Shown here: positions 43,306 through 52,623 of the stretch, piece after piece
Position numbering within the stretch: the stretch's first letter is position 1
Layout of the letters: every line of letters begins with the position of its first letter
Assembly (NCBI RefSeq): GCF_004745805.1
Contig: NZ_SRLQ01000018.1
Span: 124,001 to 188,000, forward strand
Length of the DNA stretch: 64,000 nucleotides
Source: Mycolicibacterium sp. CH28
GTDB taxonomy: Bacteria > Actinomycetota > Actinomycetes > Mycobacteriales > Mycobacteriaceae
Reading direction: 5' to 3'
Made by a program: the position numbers and the translations under genes
The notes under the pieces: generated by a model
Told to the model about the DNA's origin: nothing
The model's input: the letters and a program-made list of their open reading frames with translations, nothing else
The model's database searches: none

Positions 43306-45024
43306 TCAAGCCGAGACGGGGGCGTCCCCGCGGACCACTTCGGGCTCGGGTCCGGCACCGACGCTGGCGCGCGGTCGCAGCCAACGCGGGAACCGGGCCG
43401 GGAAAGTGTCTTCGGCACCGTCGAACACCCCACCGGCCGGGTCGTCGACCCGGCCGTCCCAGCGCACCAGGTCCAGTTCGGGCCGATAGATCTGGCGCAC
43501 GACCAGGGCCATCAACGCGATCACGGCGATGTCGCGCAGCAGCACGGTCGCGGTGAACCACTGCTCGGGCAGGCCCTTGTTGGCCTCGCCGTACAGGTAG
43601 TACATCCGCGGTACCCACACCAGCATGTCGATTGTCATCCACGCCAACAAGATTCGCCGGTGTGGCAAGGCAAGCACCGCCAGCGGCACCAGCCACAGCG
43701 AGAACTGCGGGCTCCACACCTTGTTGACCAACAGGAACGCCGCCACCGTCAGGAATGCCAGTTGAGCCACCCGAGGCCGCTGCGGCGCGGTCAACCCGAT
43801 GTAGGCGATTGCCGCGCAACACAACAGGAACAGCACGGAGACGACGGTATTGAGCACTACCGGCGGCTCCCAGAAGCCGAGGTTGCCGTCGAAACCGTCC
43901 CACCCGGTGAAGGACTTGACCACGTTGTACAACGAGTCCATATCGTCGCCGCGGCGCGAGTTGAGCCGGAAAAACTCCGACCATCCGCGCGGAAATAGCA
44001 CCATCACCGGTAGATTCACCACGAACCAGGCGCCCACGGCGGCGACCACCGTTCGGGCGGCGTCGGCCATCCGATCGCTACGGATGGCCAACACCACCAG
44101 CGGCAGCAGCAGCAGCGCCGGGTACAGCTTGGCCGACACCCCGAGCCCGATCAATATCCCGGCGAGCACCGGTCTGCGACGCGCCCACGCGAGCAGTCCG
44201 CCCATCGCCAAAGCCGTTGCCAGGGCGTCGAAGTTGGTGAAGATCTGGAACACGAGCACCGGGGATACCGCCACCAGCGCGGCGTCCCAGATCCGCCGGC
44301 CGGCCAACCACGAGGTCGCCCACACCGTCGTCAACCACGCCAGCGCCAGACCGACCGCGGCGAAGTTGAAGAACATCACCACCTCGGCGACCACCGGTAG
44401 CGACATCATCTTGGCCAGTGCGGTGTACGTCTTGGCCAGCGCCATCGACACGTACTGATACACCCCGGTCAGCACCGGATATTCCATGTAGCGGATCGCC
44501 GGCCGGCCGTCGAAGCGCGTCTGCGGCCGACCGTTGGAATCGGTTTCGATCCAGCTCGACTTGTACGGGAACCGCCCCTGGCTCAACAGCTCTGCCCCGT
44601 AGAGCGGAACCGTGTCGGAGTAGCACAACTCGAAGTAAGCGCGCTGGTTCTGCCAGTTCGCCACTCGTTGGTCGGGCGGTCCGCTGCCAACGGTCTGCAG
44701 ACAGGGCGCCTTGGTCGACCACCCCAGCGCCAGGACCACCAGCGCCATCAAGAACATCACCCGCAGCGGGGTGAACACCCTGGTCCGGCCGATCAGCGCA
44801 TGCCGACCCACCGGGCCGCCCACGACCTCCGAGAGCGCCGCCCCGAGAGTGTCGGTTCGGCTGGGCATATCGCGGTCGTCGACGCTGCGGAGATCAGCCG
44901 CCAGCGGCTGCGGCGAAACCGTGTCGCGCTCGGCACCCACAGAGACAGCGCCGGCCGGCGCGATAGCCAGCCGGTCGGCCGAAGAATCCTGCGGTGGGTC
45001 GCCACCAACACCGCTGTCGATCAC
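43306..45024 (-). CDS. Polytopic membrane protein, GT87/DUF2029-like (Rv0051 orthologue)
   Basis: 572 residues. About 75 disordered N-terminal residues precede some 10-12 transmembrane segments (for example VMFLMALVVLALGW, VVMFFNFAAVGLALAWL, VLNTVVSVLFLLCCAAIAYI). It resembles the polyprenol-phosphate-dependent mannosyl/arabinosyltransferase-like GT-C proteins (DUF2029/GT87) with an early acidic site in FELCYSDTVPLYG. It matches Rv0051 in size and place after ponA1; the two overlap by 4 bp. Function is inferred: transfer of a sugar to an envelope lipid or glycan. Confidence 0.85.
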   Translation of the reverse strand: MIDSGVGGDPPQDSSADRLAIAPAGAVSVGAERDTVSPQPLAADLRSVDDRDMPSRTDTLGAALSEVVGGPVGRHALIGRTRVFTPLRVMFLMALVVLALGWSTKAPCLQTVGSGPPDQRVANWQNQRAYFELCYSDTVPLYGAELLSQGRFPYKSSWIETDSNGRPQTRFDGRPAIRYMEYPVLTGVYQYVSMALAKTYTALAKMMSLPVVAEVVMFFNFAAVGLALAWLTTVWATSWLAGRRIWDAALVAVSPVLVFQIFTNFDALATALAMGGLLAWARRRPVLAGILIGLGVSAKLYPALLLLPLVVLAIRSDRMADAARTVVAAVGAWFVVNLPVMVLFPRGWSEFFRLNSRRGDDMDSLYNVVKSFTGWDGFDGNLGFWEPPVVLNTVVSVLFLLCCAAIAYIGLTAPQRPRVAQLAFLTVAAFLLVNKVWSPQFSLWLVPLAVLALPHRRILLAWMTIDMLVWVPRMYYLYGEANKGLPEQWFTATVLLRDIAVIALMALVVRQIYRPELDLVRWDGRVDDPAGGVFDGAEDTFPARFPRWLRPRASVGAGPEPEVVRGDAPVSA

Positions 45025-47507
45025 GGCGGCGGCGGTGGAACGGCCGCGTTGGGGTCACCACCGGGAACCGGCGCCGGCGATTCCGGGGCACCCGGGCCGG
45101 GCGGTGGCAGGGTGATGGTGGTCGGCGGGCCGAGCGGGACCGTGATGCCCGGCGCGACTTCGATGCTGGGCTGGATGACCGTCTCGCTCGGCGGCGCGGG
45201 CGACGGCGGCGGAGGCGGAGGCGCCGCAGGTACACCGGCGTAGCCGCCCACCTCGGTCGGCTTGGGGAACGATTCGTTGTCGGTGCCCTTGAGTGCCCCG
45301 TCCATCGTCGCCTTCCAGATGTCCGACGGGATCCCCGAGCCGTACACCGGCCCACCCCACTGGTTCACCAGTGGCTGGCTGCCGTCGGTAGTACCCACCC
45401 ACACCGCCGTCGACAGCGATGGGGTGTACCCGACCATCCACGCGTCCCGGTTGGCACCGGTGTCGCCGAGCTGGTTGGTACCGGTCTTGGCCGCCGACGC
45501 CCGGCCGCCGGCCAGGTTGTGGCCGTTCGACCACCCGGCGATCGGCTGCATCGCCGCGGTCACGTTGTCGGCGACGGCCTTCGGGATGCGTTGTTCACCG
45601 CTGTTGTCGGCGGTACTGGCGTCGAAGAGCACCTCACCACGGGCGTTGACGACCTTCTGCACGAAGTGCGGTTTGTGATAGACGCCGGAGTCGGCCAGCG
45701 TGGCGTAGGCCGAAGCCATGTCGATGACCCGGGTTTGGTACTGGCCGAGCACGACGCCGTTGTTGGGCGGGCCGCCCTTGCCGTCCTCGGACAGCGTGTG
45801 GTCCACGCCCGGGAAGCTCTCGGCCACGCCCGCACGGTGCGCGGCGTCGGCGACGTCGGCCGGACCGTTCTTCAGCTTCAACATCAACCGGTAATAGCTG
45901 GTGTTCAGCGATCGCTTGAGCGCCTCGGCGATGTTGCAGACGCCGCAGCCCTCGCCTTCGACGTTGGTGATGGTGATGCCGTTGAGGTTCACCGGGGAGC
46001 TGTCGACCTGATAACCCAACCCCATGCCCTGTTCGAGGGCGGCGACCAAAGCAAACACCTTGAACGACGAACCCGTCGGCAGTCCGGCTTGGGCGAAGTC
46101 GTAGCCCTGCGCGTCCGAGCCGCCGTAGTAGGCCTTCACCCCGCCGGTTTTCGGATCGATGGAGACCACCGCGGCCCGCATATCCGGCATCTGACCGTCG
46201 AGGTATTTCGACACCGAGTTCTCGGCGGCCTTCTGCGCCTGCGGGTCGATGGTCGTGGTGATCTGCAGACCCTGGGTGTTCAGCGACTGCTCATCGATGT
46301 TGAACAGGTCCAGCAGTTCCTTGGTGACCTGGCGTTCGATAAGTCCGTCCGGGCCCGTGGTGACGTTGGCCGACCGCGCCTGATCCGGCGGCACCGTCGA
46401 CGGGAAAACCTGCTGGCCGCGTTCATCTTTGGACAGCGCCCCTATCGAGACCATGCCGTCGAGCACCCAATTCCAGCGCCGCGCCGCGCCGTCGGGATCG
46501 ATCGCCGGGTCCAGCGTCGAGGGCCGCTGGATCAGCGCCGCCAGCAGGGCACCCTCGGCGACGGTCAACTGCTCGACGGGCTTGTCGAAGTAGGCCTTCG
46601 AGGCCGCGGAGATGCCGTAGGCGCCGCGACCGAAATAGATGATGTTCAGATAAGCCTGCAGCACTTGGTCTTTGGACCACTCACGCGACATCTTCGTGGA
46701 GATGACCAGTTCCTTGGCCTTGCGGACCAGGCCGCCGACACCGGAGCGCGCATCACCGACGAGCGCGTTCTTCACGTACTGCTGGGTGATCGTCGACCCG
46801 CCCTGCAGGTCACCACCGACCAGGTTGTTCTTGATAGCGCGCGCGAACCCCGTCAACGAGAAGCCCGGATTGGTGTAGAAATCGCGGTCCTCGGCGGCCA
46901 TCACCGCATTACGGACATGCACGGGCACCTGGTCGATGTTGACATCCACCCGGTTGCCTTCGGGCGGAACGATCTTGGCCAGCTCCGAACCGTCACTGGC
47001 CAGGATCGTCGATACCTGGTTGGTGCGGATGTCGCCCGGCTGAGGCACGTCGACGATCAGATAGGCCATGCCGAACGTCATGATCGGCAGCACGATCAGC
47101 ACCACGGCGGCCAGATACAGCGACCGGCGGACCCACTTCCAGCTGATCTGCTGGGAGAAGCTCGGCGGCTTGGCCGGCGGCGGACCGCCACCCGGTCCTC
47201 CACCCCTCGGAGGCGGCGGCGGTGGCGCCTTCGGCGGCGACGTGCCGTCCAGCGCCCTCTTCACTACGTCGATCGGATCGCGCAACAACGGCACGGTGTC
47301 GTCGCGGATCGGTTCGATGATCGCAGTCAGCCGATCGTCGGGCGGGACCTGACGGCGAGGTCCGCTTCGGGGTGAACTCGATGACCCCACACCGTCGGCG
47401 GCCGAGAACTTCGACGTCGGCGATTCCGATGCGCCAGACGCACCATCGGCCCCTGCTCCCTTGTGGATGTCAGTGGCAGGCCGGTCGTGACGCCCTTCGC
47501 TATTCAC
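45021..47507 (-). CDS. ponA1: Bifunctional penicillin-binding protein PonA1
   Basis: 828 residues from GTG 47507, the start that matches the family (VNSEGRHDRPAT). A Pro-rich cytoplasmic region precedes one transmembrane helix (SLYLAAVVLIVLPIMTFGMAY). The GT51 transglycosylase shows AEDRDFYTNPGFS, GGSTITQQYVKN and IIYFGRGAYGI; the transpeptidase shows SSFK, SLN and KTGT motifs with GYTPSLSTAVWVG. The last ~70 residues are Pro-rich. It polymerises and cross-links peptidoglycan at the growing pole. Start overlaps Rv0049-like stop by 8 bp, and its stop overlaps the next gene by 4 bp. Confidence 0.96.
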   Translation of the reverse strand: MNSEGRHDRPATDIHKGAGADGASGASESPTSKFSAADGVGSSSSPRSGPRRQVPPDDRLTAIIEPIRDDTVPLLRDPIDVVKRALDGTSPPKAPPPPPPRGGGPGGGPPPAKPPSFSQQISWKWVRRSLYLAAVVLIVLPIMTFGMAYLIVDVPQPGDIRTNQVSTILASDGSELAKIVPPEGNRVDVNIDQVPVHVRNAVMAAEDRDFYTNPGFSLTGFARAIKNNLVGGDLQGGSTITQQYVKNALVGDARSGVGGLVRKAKELVISTKMSREWSKDQVLQAYLNIIYFGRGAYGISAASKAYFDKPVEQLTVAEGALLAALIQRPSTLDPAIDPDGAARRWNWVLDGMVSIGALSKDERGQQVFPSTVPPDQARSANVTTGPDGLIERQVTKELLDLFNIDEQSLNTQGLQITTTIDPQAQKAAENSVSKYLDGQMPDMRAAVVSIDPKTGGVKAYYGGSDAQGYDFAQAGLPTGSSFKVFALVAALEQGMGLGYQVDSSPVNLNGITITNVEGEGCGVCNIAEALKRSLNTSYYRLMLKLKNGPADVADAAHRAGVAESFPGVDHTLSEDGKGGPPNNGVVLGQYQTRVIDMASAYATLADSGVYHKPHFVQKVVNARGEVLFDASTADNSGEQRIPKAVADNVTAAMQPIAGWSNGHNLAGGRASAAKTGTNQLGDTGANRDAWMVGYTPSLSTAVWVGTTDGSQPLVNQWGGPVYGSGIPSDIWKATMDGALKGTDNESFPKPTEVGGYAGVPAAPPPPPPSPAPPSETVIQPSIEVAPGITVPLGPPTTITLPPPGPGAPESPAPVPGGDPNAAVPPPPP

Positions 47508-47934
47508 TGGCCGTACGCGCACCGGAGCGCGCCGTCCGGGCGCCACGGCGTCCGCGCGTCCCGTCGGTGGGCCGGGGCGCCCCGAGCACATAGGACTTGA
47601 CCAGGTGATTCCACTCGCAAGTCCGGCATACCTCCACAACGTGTACTGCAAACTCGTCGAACCGGGTGGCCAGCAGGACCAACTCCTCGGCGGAGCGCGC
47701 CGACCCCGAAACCGCGCCAAGATGCTCGCCGAACACCCACGACACCAGCGTCAGCGGCTCCTTGCGGCAAATCGGGCACATCACCGAACTGGGTTTCCCG
47801 TGAAACTTGGCCGCGCGCAGCAGATAGGGATTGGCATCGCACACTTCGGTGACACCCGTGCGGCCGGAATACACCTCGGCCAGCAGGGAGCGTCGCCGTA
47901 GGGCGTAGTCCACCACCTGTCGCTGCAATCGCAC
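47500..47934 (-). CDS. DUF5318 conserved protein (Rv0049 orthologue)
   Basis: 144 residues from GTG 47934. Sequence follows Rv0049: VRLQRQVVDYALRRRSLLAE, then MCPICRKEPLTLVSWVFGEHLG and VCRTCEWNHLVKSYVLG. Two CxxC pairs suggest a zinc-binding site. The C-terminus is Arg-rich. It overlaps ponA1 by 8 bp and is conserved beside it, which points to a role in envelope growth, but none is proven. Confidence 0.88.
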   Translation of the reverse strand: MRLQRQVVDYALRRRSLLAEVYSGRTGVTEVCDANPYLLRAAKFHGKPSSVMCPICRKEPLTLVSWVFGEHLGAVSGSARSAEELVLLATRFDEFAVHVVEVCRTCEWNHLVKSYVLGAPRPTDGTRGRRGARTARSGARTASE

Positions 47935-48057
47935 GATGACCAGAGTACGTCGGTGCTCTGGGCACCGAAGCGCAACCGACTCGTGGTGCGCCGGATTGGC
48001 CGTCTGGTCTGCGCTCTTGCCTCCCGAATACATCCCCAAACTCTTACGATCATCGCC

Positions 48058-48912
48058 GTGGCGACATCGCAGACGGCAAGCACTCGAGCCAAAGACAATG
48101 ACCGCAACGACACCTGCCAGATTCTCGACACCGCGCTGTCCGAGGGGCAGCTGTCGATGGCCGAGCACCAGGAGCGGGTAAAGGCCGCCACCAATGCCAC
48201 CACGCTCGGCGACCTGCGGGCACTGGTGTCGGATCTGCAAACCGGCAATTCGCCGGTGCAACTGCCCAAGCTGACGCGATCGCGGCTGGCCGGTCCCGGC
48301 GGTCGCGCCGGCTGGGGCTTCCGCGCCGCGACCGCCGGTGTCCTAGTGCTGCTCGGAGTGGGTATCGGCTGGGGTTTGTATGGCAATACACCCTCGCCGT
48401 TGAACTTCACCTCCGATCCCGGCGCCAAGCCCGACGGTCTCGCACCCGTCGTCCTGACCCCACCGCGCCAGCTGCAGTCACTGGGTGGCCTCACTGGTCT
48501 GTTCGAACAGATGAAGAAGAAGTTCGGCGACACCAACGGCTACCGGCTGGTGATCTATCCGGACTACGCGGTGCTGAGCCGCCCGGACCCCGGCGACGAT
48601 CGTCGCGCGTTGAGCTACACCTACCGCGGCGGCTGGGCAGATCCCAGCACCTCAGCGGCCGACAACGACGCCACCCTGGTGGATCTGAGCAAGTTCGACA
48701 CCAAGGCCATCGTCCGGGTACTGCGCGGCGCGCCCGAGACACTGAACATCAAGCCCGCCGACGTCAAGAACACCTATCTGATCATCGATCCCAGCCGCGA
48801 TCCGACGGCGCCGGGAACCGTGGCGATTTCGATCTACGTCTCCAGTGACTTCGGCAGCGGGTACATCCAGCTCAACCCCGACGGTTCTGCCAAGAACATC
48901 AACTATCCATAG
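48058..48912 (+). CDS. DUF1707-containing membrane protein (Rv0048c orthologue)
   Basis: 284 residues from GTG 48058. The N-terminal DUF1707/SHOCT-like motif (DTALSEGQLSMAEHQERVKA) is followed by one transmembrane helix (AATAGVLVLLGVGIGWGLYG) and an extracytoplasmic domain of about 160 residues ending GYIQLNPDGSAKNINYP. It diverges from the Rv0049-like gene. Two 12-bp direct repeats (TCCATAGACCGC) overlap and follow its stop codon. Function unknown. Confidence 0.85.
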   Translation: MATSQTASTRAKDNDRNDTCQILDTALSEGQLSMAEHQERVKAATNATTLGDLRALVSDLQTGNSPVQLPKLTRSRLAGPGGRAGWGFRAATAGVLVLLGVGIGWGLYGNTPSPLNFTSDPGAKPDGLAPVVLTPPRQLQSLGGLTGLFEQMKKKFGDTNGYRLVIYPDYAVLSRPDPGDDRRALSYTYRGGWADPSTSAADNDATLVDLSKFDTKAIVRVLRGAPETLNIKPADVKNTYLIIDPSRDPTAPGTVAISIYVSSDFGSGYIQLNPDGSAKNINYP

Positions 48913-49019
48913 ACCGCTTCCATAGACCGCGAACTGTCCAGAAACCCCATCTGCCGGCGGGTCGCGGTAATTCCGTGCGCCCGCCACCAGGGCCGACTGC
49001 GCTCAAGTGGCGCCGAATA

Positions 49020-49032
49020 TATCGCTCCGATA
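49020..49032. promoter_or_regulatory. 13-bp palindrome upstream of the PadR gene
   Basis: TATCG CTC CGATA at 49020-49032, overlapping a TACGAT that could be a -10 element, about 50 bp before the PadR start. Could be an autoregulatory site for the PadR protein. Confidence 0.35.
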
Positions 49033-49085
49033 CGATCGCTGGAGGTGTCGACGCACCGTAACGGCTGAGCAAAGGAGGTGACCCG

Positions 49086-49631
49086 GTGTTGGAACTCGCC
49101 ATCTTGGGTCTTCTCCTGGAATCCCCGATGCACGGCTACGAGCTGCGCAAGAGACTTACGGGCCTACTCGGCGCCTTCCGTGCGTTCTCCTATGGCTCGC
49201 TGTACCCGGCGCTGCGCCGGATGCAGGCCGACGGCTTGATCGCCGAGGACGCCGCCCCGGCCGGAACCACGGTGTTGCGCCGTGCCCGGCGGGTTTATCA
49301 ACTGACCGACGCCGGCCGAGAGCGGTTCACCGAACTGGTGGCCGACACCGGTCCGCAGAACTACACCGACGACGGCTTCGGTGTGCACCTGGCGTTCTTC
49401 AACCGCACCCCCGCCGAGGCTCGGATGCGGATCCTGGAGGGTCGACGGCGCCAGGTCGAGGAGCGTCGCGAAGGTCTGCGGGAGGCCATCGCGCGAGCGA
49501 GCAACTCGCTGGATCGCTACACAAAACAACTGCATCAGCTGGGTCTGGAATCCAGCGAGCGGGAAGTCAAGTGGCTCAACGAGCTGATCGCCGCGGAACG
49601 GGTGGCCCAAGGCCACCCCGACCAATCCTGA
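49086..49631 (+). CDS. PadR family regulator (Rv0047c orthologue)
   Basis: 181 residues from GTG 49086, preceded by the very strong site AAAGGAGGTGA. The winged helix reads LELAILGLLLESPMHGYELR and SYGSLYPALRRMQADGLIAE with the PadR YQLTDAGRERF wing; the C-terminal half (EGRRRQVEERREGLREAIAR) is the dimerising helix (Vir_act_alpha_C). It precedes ino1 by 57 bp on the same strand, as in M. tuberculosis, and could be cotranscribed with it. Confidence 0.92.
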   Translation: MLELAILGLLLESPMHGYELRKRLTGLLGAFRAFSYGSLYPALRRMQADGLIAEDAAPAGTTVLRRARRVYQLTDAGRERFTELVADTGPQNYTDDGFGVHLAFFNRTPAEARMRILEGRRRQVEERREGLREAIARASNSLDRYTKQLHQLGLESSEREVKWLNELIAAERVAQGHPDQS

Positions 49632-49688
49632 CACCACCACCCACCCGAACCTCAACAGCCAGCAGAAGTACGAGTTAGGAGAACGTCC

Positions 49689-50789
49689 ATGACTGAGAAC
49701 AACGCGCCGGGAGCGTCGACGGATGTGCGCGTCGCCATTGTCGGCGTCGGCAACTGCGCGTCCTCATTGGTCCAGGGCGTCGAGTACTACAAGGATGCCG
49801 ACCCGAACGTCACGGTGCCCGGCTTGATGCACGTCAAGCTCGGCCAGTACCACGTGCGCGACGTCAAGTTCGTCGCCGCGTTCGACGTGGACGCCAAGAA
49901 GGTCGGCTTCGACCTGTCCGAGGCCATCTTCGCCTCGGAGAACAACACCATCAAGATCGCCGACGTGCCGCCCACCAACGTGACGGTGCAGCGCGGCCCG
50001 ACGCTCGACGGCATCGGCAAGTACTACGCCGAGACCATCGAGATCTCCGACACCGACGCCGTCGACGTGGTCAAGGCGCTCAAGGACGCGAACGTCGACG
50101 TCATGGTGTCCTACCTGCCGGTGGGCTCGGAAGAGGCCGACAAGTTCTACGCCCAGTGCGCCATCGACGCCGGCGTGGCCTTCGTAAACGCGCTGCCCGT
50201 GTTCATCGCCTCGGACCCGGTGTGGGCCAAGAAGTTCGAAGACGCCGGCGTGCCGATCGTCGGTGACGACATCAAGAGCCAGGTGGGCGCCACCATCACC
50301 CACCGCGTCATGGCCAAGCTGTTCGAGGACCGCGGCGTGCAGCTCGACCGCACCATGCAGCTCAACGTCGGCGGCAACATGGACTTCCTCAACATGCTGG
50401 AGCGCTCGCGCCTCGAGTCCAAGAAGATCTCCAAGACCCAAGCCGTGACATCGAACCTCCAGAAGGAGTTCAACGCCAAGGACGTCCACATCGGACCGTC
50501 CGACCACGTCGGCTGGCTCGACGACCGCAAGTGGGCCTACGTCCGGCTCGAGGGCCGCGCCTTCGGCGACGTGCCGCTCAACCTCGAGTACAAGCTCGAG
50601 GTCTGGGACTCGCCGAACTCGGCGGGCGTCATCATCGACGCGGTCCGCGCGGCCAAGATCGCCAAGGACCGCGGCATCGGCGGCCCCGTCGTCGCCGCGT
50701 CGGCCTACCTGATGAAGAGCCCGCCCAAGCAGCTGCCCGACGACGTCGCACGCGCTGAGCTCGAGAACTTCATCGCCGGCGAGCAGTAA
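49689..50789 (+). CDS. ino1: Inositol-1-phosphate synthase
   Basis: 366 residues. Converts glucose-6-phosphate to myo-inositol-1-phosphate with NAD+, the first step to phosphatidylinositol, its mannosides and mycothiol. Seen: NAD-binding [20 protein letters not shown], the [19 protein letters not shown] core and [30 protein letters not shown] precedes the ATG. Matches Rv0046c throughout. Confidence 0.97.
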   Translation: MTENNAPGASTDVRVAIVGVGNCASSLVQGVEYYKDADPNVTVPGLMHVKLGQYHVRDVKFVAAFDVDAKKVGFDLSEAIFASENNTIKIADVPPTNVTVQRGPTLDGIGKYYAETIEISDTDAVDVVKALKDANVDVMVSYLPVGSEEADKFYAQCAIDAGVAFVNALPVFIASDPVWAKKFEDAGVPIVGDDIKSQVGATITHRVMAKLFEDRGVQLDRTMQLNVGGNMDFLNMLERSRLESKKISKTQAVTSNLQKEFNAKDVHIGPSDHVGWLDDRKWAYVRLEGRAFGDVPLNLEYKLEVWDSPNSAGVIIDAVRAAKIAKDRGIGGPVVAASAYLMKSPPKQLPDDVARAELENFIAGEQ

Positions 50790-50800
50790 CCGCCGGACGC

Positions 50801-50863
50801 ACGCGAAACCGCGGCCAGATCCGAATGGGACTTCCCAATCGCGATCCGGCCGCGGTTTCGCGT
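50801..50863 (+). terminator. Strong hairpin terminator after ino1
   Basis: ACGCGAAACCGCGGCC at 50801-50816 pairs perfectly with GGCCGCGGTTTCGCGT at 50848-50863, 11 bp after the ino1 stop. The stem ends 3 bp before an ATG and 12 bp before the GTG used by the next gene. Confidence 0.85.
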
Positions 50864-50875
50864 TAGATGGAGAAC

Positions 50876-51766
50876 GTGATCTCCGATGACGAACTGATCG
50901 GACTCGACGAGTTCGCGTTGCTGCCCGAGAACGCCGCGCAAGCGGGCGCCACCAGCATCCTCCCTGTCGAGCGCATCGAGCGCGGACCGATCAGTGCCTT
51001 GCGCTGGGGTTCGGAGCCGGTGCGGGTGGTGTTCCTGCACGGCGGCGGGCAGAACGCGCACACCTGGGACACCGTCATCCTCGGGCTCGGCGTGCCTGCA
51101 CTGGCTATCGACCTTCCCGGACACGGCCGCTCGGCCTGGCGTGAGGACGGCGACTACGGGCCCAAGCTCAACGCCGACACCGTTGCGCCGGTGATCCGCG
51201 AACTGGCACCCGACGCCGACCTGCTGGTCGGCATGTCACTGGGCGGGCTGACGGCGATGCGGCTGGCGGTCACCGCACCCGAGTTGGTTCGCGCACTGGT
51301 CATGGTCGACGTCACCCCATCCGCGCCGGAACGCCACGAACAGATGACCAAGGCCCAGATGGGAACGGTCGCCCTGGTCAAAGACGACCGCACCTTCCCC
51401 AGCTTTGCCGCCATGCTCGAGGTGACCGTCGCCGCGGCACCCCACCGCGACCGTGACTCGTTGCGCCGCGGAGTGTTTCACAACTCCAAGCAGCTCGACG
51501 ACGGCAGCTGGACGTGGCGGTACGACACCTTCCGCAAGGGTGAAGGCTTCGAGGGTCTGTGGGACGACGTCCCCGCGCTCAACGCACCCACCACGCTGGT
51601 GCGCGGCGCCAACTCGTTCTTCGTCAACGACGACGACGCCGCCGAATTCGCCCGCAGCGCACCGGGTTGCCAGCAGGTGATCATCGTGCCCGACTCCGGC
51701 CACTCGGTGCAGGGTGACCAGCCGCTGGCGCTGATCCAGATCCTGCGCGACGTCCTGGATAGCTGA
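50876..51766 (+). CDS. Alpha/beta hydrolase esterase (Rv0045c orthologue)
   Basis: 296 residues from GTG 50876, the start that aligns with Rv0045c (ISDDELIGLDEFALL); an ATG at 50867 is the alternative. The fold shows VVFLHGGGQNAHTW, nucleophile GMSLGG and a C-terminal His in DSGHSVQGDQP. Rv0045c is a characterised esterase with a narrow short-ester preference. The start codon sits right against the ino1 hairpin, so initiation may depend on a separate transcript or on hairpin opening. Confidence 0.9.
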   Translation: MISDDELIGLDEFALLPENAAQAGATSILPVERIERGPISALRWGSEPVRVVFLHGGGQNAHTWDTVILGLGVPALAIDLPGHGRSAWREDGDYGPKLNADTVAPVIRELAPDADLLVGMSLGGLTAMRLAVTAPELVRALVMVDVTPSAPERHEQMTKAQMGTVALVKDDRTFPSFAAMLEVTVAAAPHRDRDSLRRGVFHNSKQLDDGSWTWRYDTFRKGEGFEGLWDDVPALNAPTTLVRGANSFFVNDDDAAEFARSAPGCQQVIIVPDSGHSVQGDQPLALIQILRDVLDS

Positions 51767-51829
51767 CCCGGTTCCCCGTTGTTCGGTGCGCGGGAATATT
51801 CGGCGCCCGACTCGACGTAGGGTTAAAGC

Positions 51830-52615
51830 GTGGCCTTCCCCATCAGAATCGGCGTGCAACTGCAGCCGCAGCATTCCTCCGACTACAACCAGATGCGCGA
51901 CGCGTTGCGACGGTGTGAGGACATCGGCGTCGACGTGGTCTTCAACTGGGACCACTTCTTCCCACTCTTCGGCGATCCGGACGGCGCGCATTTCGAATGC
52001 TGGACGATGCTGGGCGCCTGGGCCGAGCAGACCTCACGCGTGGAGATCGGGGCGCTGGTCACCTGCAACTCGTACCGCAATCCCGAACTGCTCGCCGATA
52101 TGGCCCGCACCGTCGACCACATCTCCGGCGGCCGGCTGATCCTCGGTATCGGATCCGGCTGGAAGGAGAAGGACTATGACGAGTACGGCTATGAGTTCGG
52201 CACGGTCGGCAGCCGCCTCGACGACCTCGCGGCCGCGCTGCCGCGCATCAAATCGCGTCTGGCCCAACTGAACCCGGCACCGATCCGCGAGATCCCGATC
52301 CTCATCGGAGGTCAAGGCGAGCGCAAGACCCTCCGTCTGGTCGCCCAATATGCCGACCAGTGGCACGGATTCACCGACCCCGACACCTACCCCGGCAAGG
52401 CCGAAACACTCAACCGGCACTGCGCCGATGTGGGCCGGGATCCGGCCACTATCGAACACTCGTCGGGCGTGGAGGGCAACGACACCGACGCCCTGGTCGC
52501 CAATGCCGAGGCGCTGGCCGGACTGGGCGTCACGCTGATGACGGTCGGCTGCGACGGACCCGACTACGACCTCGGCCCGGCGCAAGCCCTGATCCGCTGG
52601 CGCGACAACCGCTGA
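51830..52615 (+). CDS. LLM-class F420-dependent oxidoreductase (Rv0044c orthologue)
   Basis: 261 residues. Luciferase-like TIM barrel: IGVQLQPQHSSDYNQMRDAL, RVEIGALVTCNSYRNPELLA, HISGGRLILGIGSGWKEKDY. The ISGGRLILGIGSGW stretch binds coenzyme F420. GTG start at 51830. Follows the esterase by 63 bp. The substrate is unknown. Confidence 0.92.
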   Translation: MAFPIRIGVQLQPQHSSDYNQMRDALRRCEDIGVDVVFNWDHFFPLFGDPDGAHFECWTMLGAWAEQTSRVEIGALVTCNSYRNPELLADMARTVDHISGGRLILGIGSGWKEKDYDEYGYEFGTVGSRLDDLAAALPRIKSRLAQLNPAPIREIPILIGGQGERKTLRLVAQYADQWHGFTDPDTYPGKAETLNRHCADVGRDPATIEHSSGVEGNDTDALVANAEALAGLGVTLMTVGCDGPDYDLGPAQALIRWRDNR

Positions 52616-52623
52616 CGGCGACC

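Noticed and set aside
44994-47375. 793-codon plus-strand open frame over ponA1
   Set aside because: It is antisense to the full-length, motif-complete PonA1; long open antisense frames are expected in such GC-rich DNA, and the translation is Arg/Gly/His-rich with no domain.
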